Source of the DNA: Branchiostoma floridae
Taxonomy: Eukaryota > Chordata > Leptocardii > Amphioxiformes > Branchiostomatidae
Direction: 5' to 3'
Length of the DNA stretch: 64,000 bases
Assembly (NCBI RefSeq): GCF_000003815.2
Contig: NC_049992.1
Location: 19,851,760-19,915,759, forward strand
The translations under genes and the position numbers were made by a program. This document shows, piece after piece, positions 34,801 to 47,110 of this stretch (positions within the stretch are counted from its first letter, which is position 1; the number at the start of each line of letters is the position of its first letter). Below the pieces are notes generated by a model. The model was not told the origin of the DNA. It searched no databases and was given only the letters and a program-made list of their open reading frames with translations.

Positions 34801-35568
34801 CAACACATTTTTGGTTTTCTTGTAGCCTCTTCGTACGATTTAAAATAGTGTCACAAACGTTCATTTTGGAAGCTGACAAACGTTGATGTGCGCTCGGATA
34901 TTATCCAATATACGTCAGTCCGGGATCACTTCGTGTCATTGTTACAAGTTCTTTCCGATTGAATGATACTGACACAATGTGCAGTTCACAATTCTTTATT
35001 TGCCACTCTCTCCAAGATGTTTCCAGTCTTCTCACCTGGATATCCAAGTCTAGACTCCCTTCTTCTGGACCTCCAGTCCAGACCGACCGTCTGACCTACT
35101 TTTTCCCAGACTACACCCATATCTGAACCAGAGCTGGTTCTCTAGCTTTTTGGGAGGTATTAAATACCTTACCAACTGCCTTTCTCTATAGCACTACTCT
35201 AGTCTCTATTCTAAACTCACAACAGCCACTGCCTCATAGCTTAGGGATTCCTTACCATATGATGATCTTACTTTTAGTTTGCGTTTAATGAAAGTACAGG
35301 TTATTGACATGCAATTTTAAAGGAGAATCCTGTATTAATTGTCCGTGAACAGAGGACAGTATTTCGTAGATTTGTAATAAACATGATATCTAATCTGCTG
35401 AGAAAAATGATACTTTCTAACGGAGACAGGCAGAGAGAAACAGAGAGAAATAGCCAGAGAGGGACAGAGAAAAATGAACACAGGTACATAAATCAGATAG
35501 ATAATGAGAGAAAGAGATTGAGAGAAAGGCAGAGGACGGCAGAGAGAAGAGAGAGAGAAGAGAGAGGA

Positions 35569-35606
<38 letters not shown>

Positions 35607-38124
35607 AGAGAGAGAGAGTGGGAGAGGGAGAGAGAAACAAGCCCTTTCGAAAATGTTCTGCCCAATGAATGAATACGAGGATTTCTACTTGTAATGATTA
35701 ACAACTTGGTTGACCCGGAGAGAATCACCGGTGACCAATAAGTTCAGCTTAACTCCTTAATGCCCTGATTGATGCTCTTAACACCAGCGAAGTAAACTAA
35801 GACGAACAGCTAGTAAATCAAAGTCATCATCATGCAGGGAGCTCCTTTTCTTTCTTTGCAGACTGATGTTGTGCGATAAATTTGTTCTCAATGGCGGGAG
35901 ATATTATTAGATTTGTTGTTTTGTTTAAACCTTCATTTATGCCTGACAAGCTCAACTCGGCCTGCAGGTTGCTTTTCATTGAGGTCATGAGGGAGGTAAG
36001 GGTCAGATGAACATGAAAGAGATACAGATTACATTGAGTCAGAACAAATATATCAACATATATCACTACATATACATGGTACAAAATATTATTAGAGTAA
36101 AAGCTCAGCATTCTTAGTCCCTGTCCGTTCATTTTGGTCATTTCTTTTACTTCGAGATGCTAAAAAGCGAGTCAGATCTGGAGCCGTACGTGTGTCTGAC
36201 GGTAGGTTGTTCGAGAACTTTTAGCCGATGATAATCAGTATCTAGTTTTAAGAAGCAATCTATCTTTCTATTAATAAGTGTAACAGTAAACTGTTGATGG
36301 CACTGTACATATTGGGTGTAATTGTTAGTGGAGACGATCTAGAGTTAACGGTATAACATGCACAGTTTTTGGTTGAAAAAAAAACATTGGCTGTAAGCCA
36401 GCTTCCACATATCCACAAATCCCCTGGAGACTAAAGTGAACAAGGTGTTAATACATAAAAGCGGTCCTCGGTCGCTAGCTACTAGAGGACTCTCTAAAGG
36501 TGGTATCACACTTCACTTGGGGCACCGGTGTGACACTGCGGGGTTCGTTCCCTGCGGCACTGTTGTGTTATTTTCGTCGAACTTTTAAAAATTTAGATAT
36601 TGCATGCGTTTTATGTAAAAGTATGAATAAGAAGACATCAAAATACACAAAAAGTAAGAAAATTCATTCTTTATCTCTGAAATTCGTTGAGTAATCTTTT
36701 AAACCCCGCAGTGCCGCACCGGTGCCCCAAGTGCAGTGAGATACCACCATAAGGGTCAATGGCGCCGCCCGACACGTTAGCATAACATGCCCTGATAATG
36801 CCAACTCGCTGTCATGGTAAATTAGGCATGAAGGTTGCATTTGAAAAATATGTATTCATGTTACAAGCTGTGTGTAAAATACACTTTGGAGTCACACAGT
36901 TTTACGCATATTTGGCAGACGCGCGCTGCTTAGCACAGAGAAAACAAAATGCGAGATTATAACCACTCACGAACAACTGTGATTGGTATTGGATGTCATG
37001 TTCCTGCAGTGGATGTCATTTGAAGACAAGAAAAATATCCAGACTATGCTGGATGTACAAAATAAGTAATAGAATGATAGATGCACCAACTACTTTCTTA
37101 AACCGGCTCAGACAAGAACCAAAAATATTCATGCCTTCAAGTACCAAAGTTTTCAACCAAGGATAGCTTCTAACGTTATCTGAACGTTCATCAGTTGCCT
37201 AATTATTAATATCAGTATGGACCTAGCCTTTTAGTATTAGTTTCGCAAAATTGTACACCAACTCCAGCTTTCAGTGTTTTCAACGGATTAAGGAAATAAC
37301 TAAAATCTAGTTGGCCACGCAAGACAATTGTAGACAAATGCCGACAATACAACTTGTAGAAACGATTTGTTGAACGTGCCTAACAAGTGAATGAATCAAT
37401 GAAGATCATAATTCCACATATACATCCCCAGTCGTAGGTACAGGTGACTGCAAAAAGAACAGTTTACAGATACTTTGTATATATAGTACAAGAATTATCA
37501 TCTATTATTCACGACTTCTATTGCATAGATATTTGTGATGGTGGTAAATTGAAGTAAGAGCAGATATGCTGCATAATCAAAGGTTACTATTTTGCCCAAA
37601 CTCAACAAAAGTATTAAAGAATATTTCTGTATCATTTGGTCTAAGAAAGCAATCAGTCACAGAATAGAAAACGAATAGAAAATGCTTACCTTGAGCACGT
37701 TGTACAGCTCGACTCTGGAGATCTCTCCATTGCCGTCCAGATCGTACATGTTGAACGCCCACTTCAGTTTCTCCACTACCGAACCCCTCAGGAGCGCACT
37801 CATGCCTGTCAGGTACTCTTTGAAGTCTACAGTCCCACTGCCATCCCTGTCGAATGCGCGAAAGATCCTCTTAGCCATCGCCATCTTTCTGCCCTTGTCT
37901 CCTGATGAAAAGAAAGCCACGTAGAAATGCACGAACTTCTCCTCGGTTAGGATCCCGTCCGGACAGTCGGTGAAGAAGAGCCGGTACCATTTCTTGACTT
38001 CGGATTCCCTGAAGTTGGTGATGCGCGTCAGGTGCTCCACGAGATGTCGTTTCTCACGTCTCCGCCGTCCGTCGTTTGTTCTCATTTCTATTTGGTCTTG
38101 TACTTTAGACAACAGACCTCCCAT
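31793..38124 (-). CDS. Neuronal calcium sensor-like four-EF-hand protein
   Basis: Two exons on the minus strand: 38124-37690 (145 codons) and 32071-31793 (92 codons plus stop), phase-0 intron, 237 aa. The ATG at 38124 gives MGGLLSK, which fits the N-myristoylation consensus MGxxxS; a stop lies three codons upstream, so no earlier start is available. A basic stretch (GRRRREKR) follows near residues 20-27, unusual for NCS proteins. EF1 is degenerate with FFTDCPDGIL, matching the NCS-family CPxG signature. EF2 DRDGSGTVDFKE, EF3 DLDGNGEISRVE and EF4 DKDRDGKLQMRE are complete loops. Family members are Ca2+-dependent regulators of channels, kinases and cyclases at membranes. The tail ends GSDSSDSD. 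The paralogue at 1178-1453 is inverted relative to it; receptor 2 is its convergent neighbour. Exact NCS subtype (NCS-1, VILIP, KChIP) not resolved. Confidence 0.9.
32110..33480. other. Intron sequence, nothing recognised
   Basis: Part of the 5.6-kb intron of the minus-strand EF-hand gene. No exon or clear repeat seen. Confidence 0.5.
33672..33955. repeat. ~140-bp tandem duplication, two units
   Basis: AATGACTTCTACCAGCACAG then TTGAACTTTCAGGTTAGTCT and TCAGAAATCCTTTCTTGAGT are repeated in the same order with few changes at about 33703 and 33839. Confidence 0.85.
34457..34640. mobile_element. Family B MITE fragment
   Basis: CATAAGGCCATACTGATTTT then ATTACATGGATGGC and GATGCGAGCATGGGAAAGAA; left arm only. 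Confidence 0.55.
35417..35640. repeat. (GA)n low-complexity run
   Basis: GAGAGAGA, ACAGAGAGAAA and GGGGGGAGAG blocks. The Ser-Leu- or Glu-Arg-rich frames through it are artefacts. Confidence 0.95.
36498..36749. mobile_element. ~250-bp inverted-repeat MITE, family A copy 5
   Basis: AGGTGGTATCACACTTCACT ... AAGTGCAGTGAGATACCACC plus A, with TAA on both sides (36495-36497, 36750-36752). In the intron of the EF-hand gene. Confidence 0.9.
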
Positions 38125-40270
38125 TTTCACCTAGCTAGCGACACAGCATCTAGTTGACTTTAAACGGCACATACAGTGCAACGACACATACAGTGCGACG
38201 ACGCATACAACGTAGCGGCCCATACAGTGCAACGAAATCCGTCTCCCGTTGATTCCGTTGCTAACACGGCAGACTCCACATCAGACGAGTACTGAATCTT
38301 GAAAACGAAAACCAAACCCTCACAGAAATCTCCCGACGTCCATACAATAACGTAACAAGAGCGTTGTCAACAGAATGCAGCGGAATCTACTTCTGATACA
38401 GCATTGCAGAGATTCACATCCTGACCTGTGGCTTATATTAGTAGCGAAGCACGAAATAGAACGTGTTGACGGAAACCCTAATTTACATACTCAAATCATC
38501 AGAGTACACATAAGAGATAGCTGTGGGTCATGACGAAGACGATATGCATGTAGATGGACCATTCCTCTGTTGTTGTATGATCTAGTCCGAAGTCCAGAAC
38601 CTCTGATGATCGATCATGAGGAGAGAAAGCAATCCCACAAAAGCGAGGGGATTGAACGGTCGTTACCGGAAAATTGCTGTTCCTGTGTGTACCGCTTTGA
38701 AGCGAGGCAACCAGGCAAGATCAGCTTAAGAACCGCGAGGGTAAGTACGGCCCTAGGTGCTAGCAAGCACCGGAACTACATCCCTATATAGCTACAGCAA
38801 AGCAATGTGACGTCAGCGGCCACGAAGCAGGGCATTCATCCGGCTCAAAGCCTGTCTTCTGAGTAAGTAGTGTGACTCAAAACAGATTGGAGTTTTCATC
38901 CGTAGCAGCAAGGCGCTCTCAGCCTAAGCTGCACTGTGTAGGATTTATCCCCCAAAAAATAAACTGTTCTCGAGAACAAAACATTCATGGGAATGACATG
39001 TACAACCACTTTTCAGCATATTTGCACCACTGTTTCAAATATCCGGTGTTTTTGAACTGTGCCCCCCCCCCCAAAAAAAAATAAAAAATAAAATAAAAAA
39101 CTAAGATGGGCAATGTCCACTGAATAATAAGACCAACAGAAATTAGCTAGACCCTCCTGGTGTAAGGACAACATATTATACACTGGTAGTTCCCCTAGGG
39201 TGATTTTAAGAGTTACAGCATTCTGACAAGATAACAACAGATGTCATCCACCTGAAGACCTCATTCTTTGTAATATTAATATCTTTTCCCATGAGAGTAG
39301 AATACGTAGTGCAGCTTTAACCTAAGCTATATTAAAGGTCAATCTGTGAAGCACATGTAATCGTTAATCTCTATATTCCGGTATCAAATGACGTTTGTAC
39401 GTACGAAGGTACTAGTTACGACTCGGTTGTAGCAATAACAGAAGAGCTTAACAACGTATAGAAGGCATTTGGTCACCATAATTGTCTATACTAGACATGC
39501 ACATTCCAAGACATTACATATCATGTTTGTATTAATGGTCATGGTACAATAACTAGCACCCATCCATTTAAAACATCATCCGAAACTTTCAACTTGAGTG
39601 GGCCGCTTTATGTATTTTGCTTATGTTTGTATGTTTTAAAAAATCAAACATACACCGGACACCGATAACTAAATGCGTTACCTTCATACAGTGTAATATT
39701 AGAGTAATAGTTGTTGTAAAATCTTTGCCATCTTGAATTCATTCAAAGCTTTTAACAGGCAGCTACGTTTAAAGAGGCGTGTGAAACAAGTTGTATCTAT
39801 TGAGTGTTGCATAGTTTACACGATAAATAGATGGAAATAGATATAGTGGTACGTTGTGCTTTTATCCTCTTCGTAAGGTAGTAATGGCAAGACAGACAAG
39901 ATAACGACGTATGGACCTGATTGACTGTACTCTAAGGTGATCATTGTTAAAAGGTTAAACGATACCATTATTGGCCACCTGAGGCCTAGGAAAAACTGTA
40001 TTTCCTGTTTCAGTCCTGAAGAAATAGTCAGTAGGTAAAGAAAAATTCTAAAGATGTCTTTATACTTTGGCCCAAACTCAAGTGCTACAATACAGTTCAA
40101 GAAATAAAAACTGAAATGCATGAGGACACTTATATAAATCATTTAACATCAAACTTGATATTTGTGCATATTGGTTAAAAATCTGTGGATACATTTCTCT
40201 ATTATTAGATAGGCCTAGCATTTTTTTAAATACACTGGGAAGCAGACTAAATAAAAATTCTTGCTTGGAA
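38125..40270. other. Upstream flank of the minus-strand EF-hand gene, no gene recognised
   Basis: The 38160-38240 stretch has three copies of an ACATACAGTGCAACGAC-like unit directly before the start codon (5' UTR or promoter). Farther out, a C10/A9 homopolymer pair is at 39062-39080. No exon-like stretch found. Confidence 0.5.
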
Positions 40271-40276
40271 CTATAA

Positions 40277-40496
40277 GTGCTATCTCATTGCACTTGGGGC
40301 ACCGGTGCGGCACTGCGGGGTTCATTCATGGCGGCACAGTTGTGCTATTTTCGCCGATTTTGGATATGGTGTAATACGTAAAAGTATGACTTAGAAGACA
40401 ACAAAATGCACAAAGCGTAAGAAAATTCGTTCTTTATCTCTGAAATTTGTTGAGTAATCTTTCGAACCCCACAGTGCCGCAATAAGATACCACCTT
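40277..40496. mobile_element. Inverted-repeat MITE, family A copy 6 (shortened right arm)
   Basis: TGCTATCTCATTGCACTTGG at the left; the right arm reads CCCCACAGTGCCGCAATAAG then ATACCACCT, lacking ~20 bp that other copies have. Confidence 0.85.
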
Positions 40497-41509
40497 ATGT
40501 GACTCCATTTCCCACCTCAAAAAAGGTCGGCAGGTTTTTTCTAGGATCGGACGGGAAACAGGAAACAGAACATTTTTCCCTAGGCCTAATAGATATTAAG
40601 ATTAGATATGAAAGAACTAACAGGTCCCAATGCAATGCTCTGATTACCATGGTCACATTATGTTAATGATTGTGGAGGCGTTAGGTTTGCTGGTTTCAAT
40701 GCATGAATTTGATGTGATCGATGGGACTGTTTACATTTGTATGGGTGTAATACACCTCTCTCACGCGACGGCCATGATTAGATCTAACCGAGGTCAATGA
40801 GGCAAACAAAAGACATCATAGTGAGCAGTTTAATCAATGATATAACATGGCAACTAGGAAATCGACCAATAAAGAAATGTCTCCATGTCCGTCAAATATT
40901 TGCATTTCTATGTTTTTATTTTGCATATAAGGGACTATGGGATCAGTCTAACCTACTCTAATGTAGTACAGCCCTAGTACAGGCTGGCAGACAGAAAAAA
41001 AAAGTTTAGAAATGTGAACTACGCGGCTCATTAGTATCATTCCAGTCTATGTGGCAGGTGAGCACTATAAATATAATACGAGTTAAGTTGACTAGAGTAA
41101 TTTCAAATTGACTCCCGGTGACGTCATTCAATCTACTATCTCGCCTATGTCTGGTGTAAAAGAATACGTACAAAATAGATAGATTGCACAAAAAGCACTT
41201 TAACCGCGGGTTGTTAGATCGAAACCGATACAAAGCTTCTATTTCAGGTAGATGTATTCTGTTGCCTGTTATTCTATATCTTCACATTTGTTCTGTTTTG
41301 TCTAAAGTGCCTTTGCGACCATTTGAAAACGTAAGCAAACGTTCTCGCGTCCAAAATAGTGCAGGCGCCATAGTGGAAAATTTTCTATCACCAGAAAACC
41401 AGCACAAGCCAGTTGTCAGTCGTATATCACTAATGATAATGGCATAGTAACTGATATAGAAAAGGCACGTAGGCAAAAATAAAACCGAGCCGTTGAAGGC
41501 AAGCCTGAG

Positions 41510-41770
41510 TCTTGTGTTTGCGGTTGAAAACTTAGAATCAGTGTTGTGCCCGTGGGAAAGGCACTTAACACATATTGTATCACTAGACACAACTCTTAGC
41601 TGAAACCGAGTACCTATGCCGTCGGATGGGACGTTAAAGCCCGAGGTTTGGTGTTTGAGGGGATCAACACCTCGAGCTTCAGAAGATCGATAGTCTACCT
41701 TGGATTTAATGTATGCAACAAGCTACCGCCAGTCACACGTACGGCTCCAAATCTGACCTGCTTTAACATG
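41510..41770 (+). mobile_element. SINE fragment (body only)
   Basis: Contains GTTGTGCCCGTGGGAAAGGC then ACTTAACACA, GAGTACCTATGCCGTCGGAT and GGGACGTTAAAGCCCGAGG, matching the bodies at 56815 and 63140. The tRNA-like head is not evident. Confidence 0.65.
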
Positions 41771-41844
41771 ATTTTGTTTGCTTGAAACTTTATTTATTAA
41801 TGGGCCTGCATGCCGATTTTCGCTGAGGTTATGAGGAGGGTAAT

Positions 41845-41953
41845 TACACAAAACGTACGATAATTCGTCCTTTATTCCTAAAATTCATTGAGTAATCTTT
41901 TAAACCCCGCAGTGCCGCAACGGTGCCCAAAGTACAGTGAGATACCACCTTTA
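41845..41953. mobile_element. Half copy of family A MITE (copy 7)
   Basis: Right half only: ACACAAAACGTACGATAATT, TTGAGTAATCTTTTAAACCC, ending AGTACAGTGAGATACCACCT. Confidence 0.75.
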
Positions 41954-42884
41954 CTCAGGATGTGCCTATACTGTGCTATAGTGGGCATGCTACGCCGGTC
42001 ACGGCCTGATATGGAGTCCGCAAATGGACTAATGGTACAAGAAGCAGGCACAGTTCAGAGGAGGACGCCACTTGTGTGCATTTAGAGACTTTGATGTAGA
42101 GGACCTGATGACCACCCCTCACACCCACTCACTCTTCAGACCTGTCAAAAAATCCACCTGGGAAAATCTACCTGTCTACCATGACGTCACCTTTGTGTGC
42201 CTTAGCACCTGAGGCAGGTATGGGTTTGAATTCGTCGATTTACTTGACAGCTCCCCCAAACTAAAGTAGGTAAATACCCAAAAGATTGGATCGGTTCATT
42301 GGAAAAGGCGCTAAAACCCACGACTAGCTCCCTGTGATTGTATCAACATATTAGAGATTCACGCTTCGTGGTACCACATATATGTGGTTCAGAAAGTAGA
42401 ATTTGAAGTCTTTATTCCTATTTCGTAGTTCGTGGTTTACCATGGGAACCGTTCAGCTCACTTTTTGTTGCGTCAATAAAGATTCTGCGACCCCCTAAAA
42501 CTAACACCGACTGGTCTTTAGGCTACCTGTTATGTAAAAATACATAAATGGTACTTTTCATTTAATATTGGCAACCCTATTTGCATAACAGCACGCTGAA
42601 TGTTGTTTTTACGAAATGACGTTGTCCGAACCAAAATTATTTTGATGTAGGAGAATTTATTTACACAACCAGTTTGTACACCATCCTCAGAGCTCCTAAC
42701 TGCATGCATGCAGTTCTGTTTCTCGTCTCTATATTAATGTAGGTGGCGCTTTTGCTGCGACACAATCCCAAACGTGGCTAAGTCTGTATCCCCCCTCGTA
42801 CCTTTTTATCATGGGGTTATTATTATTTTAGATACGCGAAACGAGATCCCAAAGTCCCTTCTCGTTATATATACATCTAACATA

Positions 42885-42902
42885 TATATATATATATATA
42901 TC
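42885..42902. repeat. (TA)n microsatellite
   Basis: Short TA run. A perfect 18-bp palindrome, AACTGCATGCATGCAGTT, lies about 200 bp upstream near 42698. Confidence 0.8.
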
Positions 42903-44164
42903 AGTGGAGTAGCTGACTTTAAAACGATGCCAATGACCAATTACACAACCACAGTTCTAGACCGAATGGAGCGCAAACTAATTTTCACTGCTGTTTCATG
43001 TTCATGCTATCCTGGGTAAACTAAAAACATAAAAAAATACTGATTCCCATCTGGGTTTCAGGCTATACGGCTCTCTCTCAATGCCAATACAGCTTCTACT
43101 TCGATCGTAAAGAATCGTTTGATGGGTGGAATATATGAGGTGATAACGGAAGATAGATCGCAGAGGAGGTGCGTTATGCTGCATATGCCATTTGGGACTA
43201 CAGACGAACGAAAATACAACTGGAACCGCCACTCTACAGCGATCACTAAAACCGTCTTTTCTTGTCACGGAGACTGAAGTATCTAGGTAATTACCAATTC
43301 GTGATGGTTGGAAAGCCAAAAATGGCTGTAGTTCTTCATTTCCAATGTGCCTTTATTGTAATTCTTCGCTCTTATCTCTGAAAGACAACCCATATCTCAG
43401 AGATCATTGACAAGAGTTCTTCTTCTATTTTTCCATACGGGATAAAAATGTGCGAATACCCGAATGGGTGCGGATATCGATGTATGTGTTAAAGTCAATA
43501 CGTTCTAGGGCAGAAAACCGACGAGCAAAGTTTCGGGCTATTCTTTTTTGGGACGGCCTTTTCAAATATTCTTCTTTGGGACGGCCTTTTCAATGGGAAA
43601 TCTCTCTGTCATCTGGCCTTTCGCAGAAGGCAGAACAAATGATATACGTGCAATCGTAAATTTTACTTTGGCAGCGGTTTAGTTTGATATTTGCGACTCT
43701 GCGACCCAAGGTCACAACTCTTCGCAGAACTTCCACAAAACATTCGCTCTCTGTGGAACGTTCTTGAGCTTGAGAAAGTCGATAAAGGTTAGACATCCAG
43801 GAAATAAGACGTGCCAAAATTTGCAAAAAGAAGCTACTCAATAGCGCTACTAAGCTCAACGCAGCTACTCGATATGATTTGGGAAACGGTCAGACGTTTC
43901 AGATAGCATCCACTGAAGAGATAGTGTCGAAGAGCAAGTTTTATATCATGACTATAATTGATATGCAAAGGAGTTGAAGACGTTTTTTGGCAGTCCAATA
44001 GTAAGACCTATATGCTACTGTAGAAATAGAAGTAAAGGAGGAATGAACTTTTGATTACTGCGACGATTTAATCAGATAAAAGTTGGCCAACCAAGTCCAA
44101 AAAAATAAATCAAACATGCTCTTGTCATTTTTGTCAAAGTTCTTAAAGTTTAAGATAAAGCAGT

Positions 44165-44300
44165 CTTCTTTTACACAACCAGTTAATCTCACATGACGTC
44201 GACGCCTGTCAAACATCTTCCTCAGAGCCTCCTCAGATGTCTGACAGCCATCGAAACGTCAGCTATGGTGAGATAAAGTGGTTGTGTAAAAGAAAACTCC
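44165..44300. mobile_element. Hairpin-forming repeat, possible Penelope-like element end
   Basis: CTTTTACACAACCAGTTAAT then CTCACAT is mirrored by GGTGAGATAAAGTGGTTGTG then TAAAAG, ~100 bp apart. Between them are CTCAGATGTCTGACAGCCAT and CGAAACGTCAGC. A CTGANGA...GAAAC arrangement is the core of the hammerhead ribozymes carried by Penelope-like elements; here GAAAC is intact and CTGANGA is not. The motif TTTACACAACCAGTTTGTAC recurs near 42660. Confidence 0.4.
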
Positions 44301-45027
44301 TATATCCTATGATCTACCAACCTGATGAAGTTATTTTCGGGAGTTCTTAAGGTTTGTCTGCAACGAAATGTTTTCACATGGCTTTTGAATTCTAGCAAGA
44401 TGAATGTGCATATGCCAGGATAAGAATCACCCAATAGCAGCATTGAAAATGACGAGCTCCTATGGTTCGAATAGCCACGAGCACTGACGGACCTGATATG
44501 CAATACGTACGTACTCAATTCCAGCATCTGTTGTCGTATCTAATCCCACGGGTTTCTATTGGAGACAGGCCGTACTGACCTTCGGCTTCCCTATCGAACC
44601 CAGTCATATCTGACTAAGCCCTCTTCGCCTCACGCATTTGTTCACAACTATGAGATAGTAGTACTCAGTACACTGAATACTGAATACTGCCATAGTATAC
44701 AAAGGGATTTTGTACATATTATAAAGCGTATTTCGAGAGAGGAATAGTAGCCAAGAAGACTGGCCAATATGTCAACTGAAAGTGCGCAAGAAATAGAAAC
44801 TACATATGTATCTAGTTCGTTTTTTATACCACAGCAAACACAAGATATAAGAAATAACATATAACGTATAATGTTAAGCAAATAGATGTCTTGAAATACT
44901 TATCATGTTGGATTTTGACAAAAGCATTCTGGCACATGTAGAATATATGACGAATATAAAATCAGTCGTTGGCGTCAATGATGATAATGGATGTGATTTC
45001 AAGCAACAAAATATTATAGTAAAGTGA

Positions 45028-45200
45028 AGAAGACCTTTATTGTACGTTTCTTCTCTTACAAGATAGGTACAGGCATGTGATAAAGATCTAAGTAGTTCTA
45101 AATAATATAGTTATAACAACAAGATTTGTAAGAACGTGTTATCTTACTAAATTTACAGGCAACTACAAAGTCTAATGTAAATGTACGCTAGTATATACAG
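45028..45200 (-). mobile_element. LINE 3' tail
   Basis: GAAGAAGACCTTTATTGTAC and TACAAGATAGGTACAGGCAT, similar in order to the tail nested at 25697. No ORF remains. Confidence 0.55.
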
Positions 45201-45847
45201 GCTCAAGTTCCTATCGCGTCAGTTATCAATTTACTTTAGCAAAAAAAACTCAGTATAACGTCATATTGCCCTTGGTCATATTTCAATGTTAATTATAGCA
45301 TTCGAATGAAAAATAATATTTCATGTCCCCGTTTCCTTATGACTGATACTATTGCCAACACATTTGACAGCAATAGTACATAATGATACCCCAAAAATAG
45401 GCTCTTTACTGTAATCAATGAGAAACATATATGGCCTTACATCTCTCGCCAGTTGCAAGGCTGCGTTACGCAATGCATTGGAGATACCAGAATGCATTTT
45501 GAAATGAGTGACAGAATCCTCTATAGTCCATGTAATAAGAAACATCCAAATGTCAAGGACAACTTAAAGACTACACTCAAGAAAGTCAGTAATGCATAGA
45601 GGCGTCCTCGAGTCTAAGTCGACTTCCTTTGGAGAATTTGGCAACAGACTTTCATTGATGATTAAACTCTTCGTCAGAACATCTGCATCAATCATACAGA
45701 GAAAAAAATCATTTATTTTGATTCGGAGCTGCACTACAGATTTTCACGTACGCATTGAAGCTGTTTCATCAGCCACAGTTAGTAAAGTTATGGGTGACAT
45801 TCGCCCGCTCATTGATCTTCTTCATTAGAGATGGTCATTTCAATTCA

Positions 45848-46695
45848 ACATTACCAAAAATTACCCAAATGAGCTAGTATGTTGTGTTGCAGCCTAATGG
45901 TTGTGACACTTGCGAGGTAGCCAGGTCTGTAGTTATAGTATAGTGAAACTTATTGGATAGTTATAAAAGTGGTACCATATTGAAGCCAAGACGTGCAGAA
46001 AGTGGCACTAGTGCGGTATCACTTACCAAAGCCATGGCTATTAGGGCCATAATTACTATCGAACTAAAGTTTAGCTCCACTTCTTAACCTATATGTACCG
46101 TCGTGGCTATATGTCCCTCACTAGGGCTAGGTACTGGTACGGTGTACTTGTACAAAACCGTTTTTTTTTCTTATAGGACCGGTCCAGAAAAAAAAGACCT
46201 AAAAGAAATCGGTGTACCGGATGTTGGACCTTTTGGAAAATTAACAGATTATTTGATCAGGCATGCACACGTTTTGGGGCTTACCGTTCATACTCTATAG
46301 TCATTTCTACCAACTTGAAGTTTGTATTTAATGGTACAGAGGCAACTAGCTTTGTAGGATTTTAAAACATCAATGGGTATCGAATATTCCACAAAACAGA
46401 TTTCTTTGTAGCGAAATGGACCATTGTTTTGAGTATCGTCCATTCACAAGTTTTCACATACTGAATCAGGTCCAGGTTCAGGTCCGGACACGATCCTCTG
46501 GACCTGAACCGGACCTGGATCTTTTGTACCGGTACCCACTCCTATCCATCCACGGTGATCCCTCACTATTGTCACTTCTAAAAGTAGAATTGAGGCTACC
46601 ACGCGATAAATTTCCCAGTTTGGTGCTTTCTCGTCATGTTTATCATCTCAGGTCGATTTTATTGAGCGCGCTGATGTCATCCATGACATTCACTT
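45848..46695. mobile_element. Family B-related element interrupted by a family C element
   Basis: ATGTTGTGTTGCAGCCTAAT then GGTTGTGACA matches the middle of 11037-11577, and GGATGACATCAGCGCGCTCA (read on the minus strand near 46680) matches its left arm. The two parts are separated by the insertion 46119-46558. Confidence 0.6.
46119..46558 (+). mobile_element. Family C element, hAT-like
   Basis: Starts TAGGGCTAGGTACTGGTACG; right part holds CCAGGTTCAGGTCCGGACAC and TTGTACCGGTACCCACTCCT. TCCCTCAC occurs immediately left (46111-46118) and again ~14 bases beyond the expected right terminus, a candidate 8-bp target duplication. Confidence 0.7.
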
Positions 46696-46808
46696 TCACT
46701 TGATGTTACATTAGCTACAAAGGAAGACACTAATTAAGGGCTAATATATCTATTAGTCTTTCAAAAGACGTTATAAATCTCAGGCGTGGCAGAAAGGAAA
46801 TATTTCAA

Positions 46809-47110
46809 GTTTTATTTATTTATTTATTTATTGATCTTTAGGGTAGTCCCTTCAGTTAACGTAGTAACTGATTTCCAAGGGGGCCCTATAAGAATAATAA
46901 TAACTCAAAGTACAAAAGATAACTACTAACATAGGATTGAACATAACAAAGCAATAATCCAATTCGGGTTTGTAAATCATATAAGCAACTTAGGAACACT
47001 CAAAAGAATAACAACTCATACTTAATAACAAAAACAACTCAAGATCGCAAACTCATAGGACCTAGTATACATACACGTGATGATCTCAAAGAACTTTAAT
47101 AATAACGTTT
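46809..47110 (-). mobile_element. LINE-like 3' tail with (TTTA)n
   Basis: TTTATTTATTTATTTATT then GATCTTTAGGGTAGTCCCTT and GATTTCCAAGGGGGCCCTAT; the layout (simple repeat next to a conserved block without ORF) is that of a 5'-truncated non-LTR element in minus orientation. Confidence 0.45.

Noticed and set aside
35335-35728. Ser/Leu-rich and Arg/Glu-rich frames
   Set aside because: Low-complexity GA run; no gene signal outside the run.
38122-38130. Start of the NCS gene two codons earlier (GTG)
   Set aside because: GTG is not a normal animal start codon, and a TAG precedes it directly; the ATG at 38124 gives the expected myristoylation sequence.
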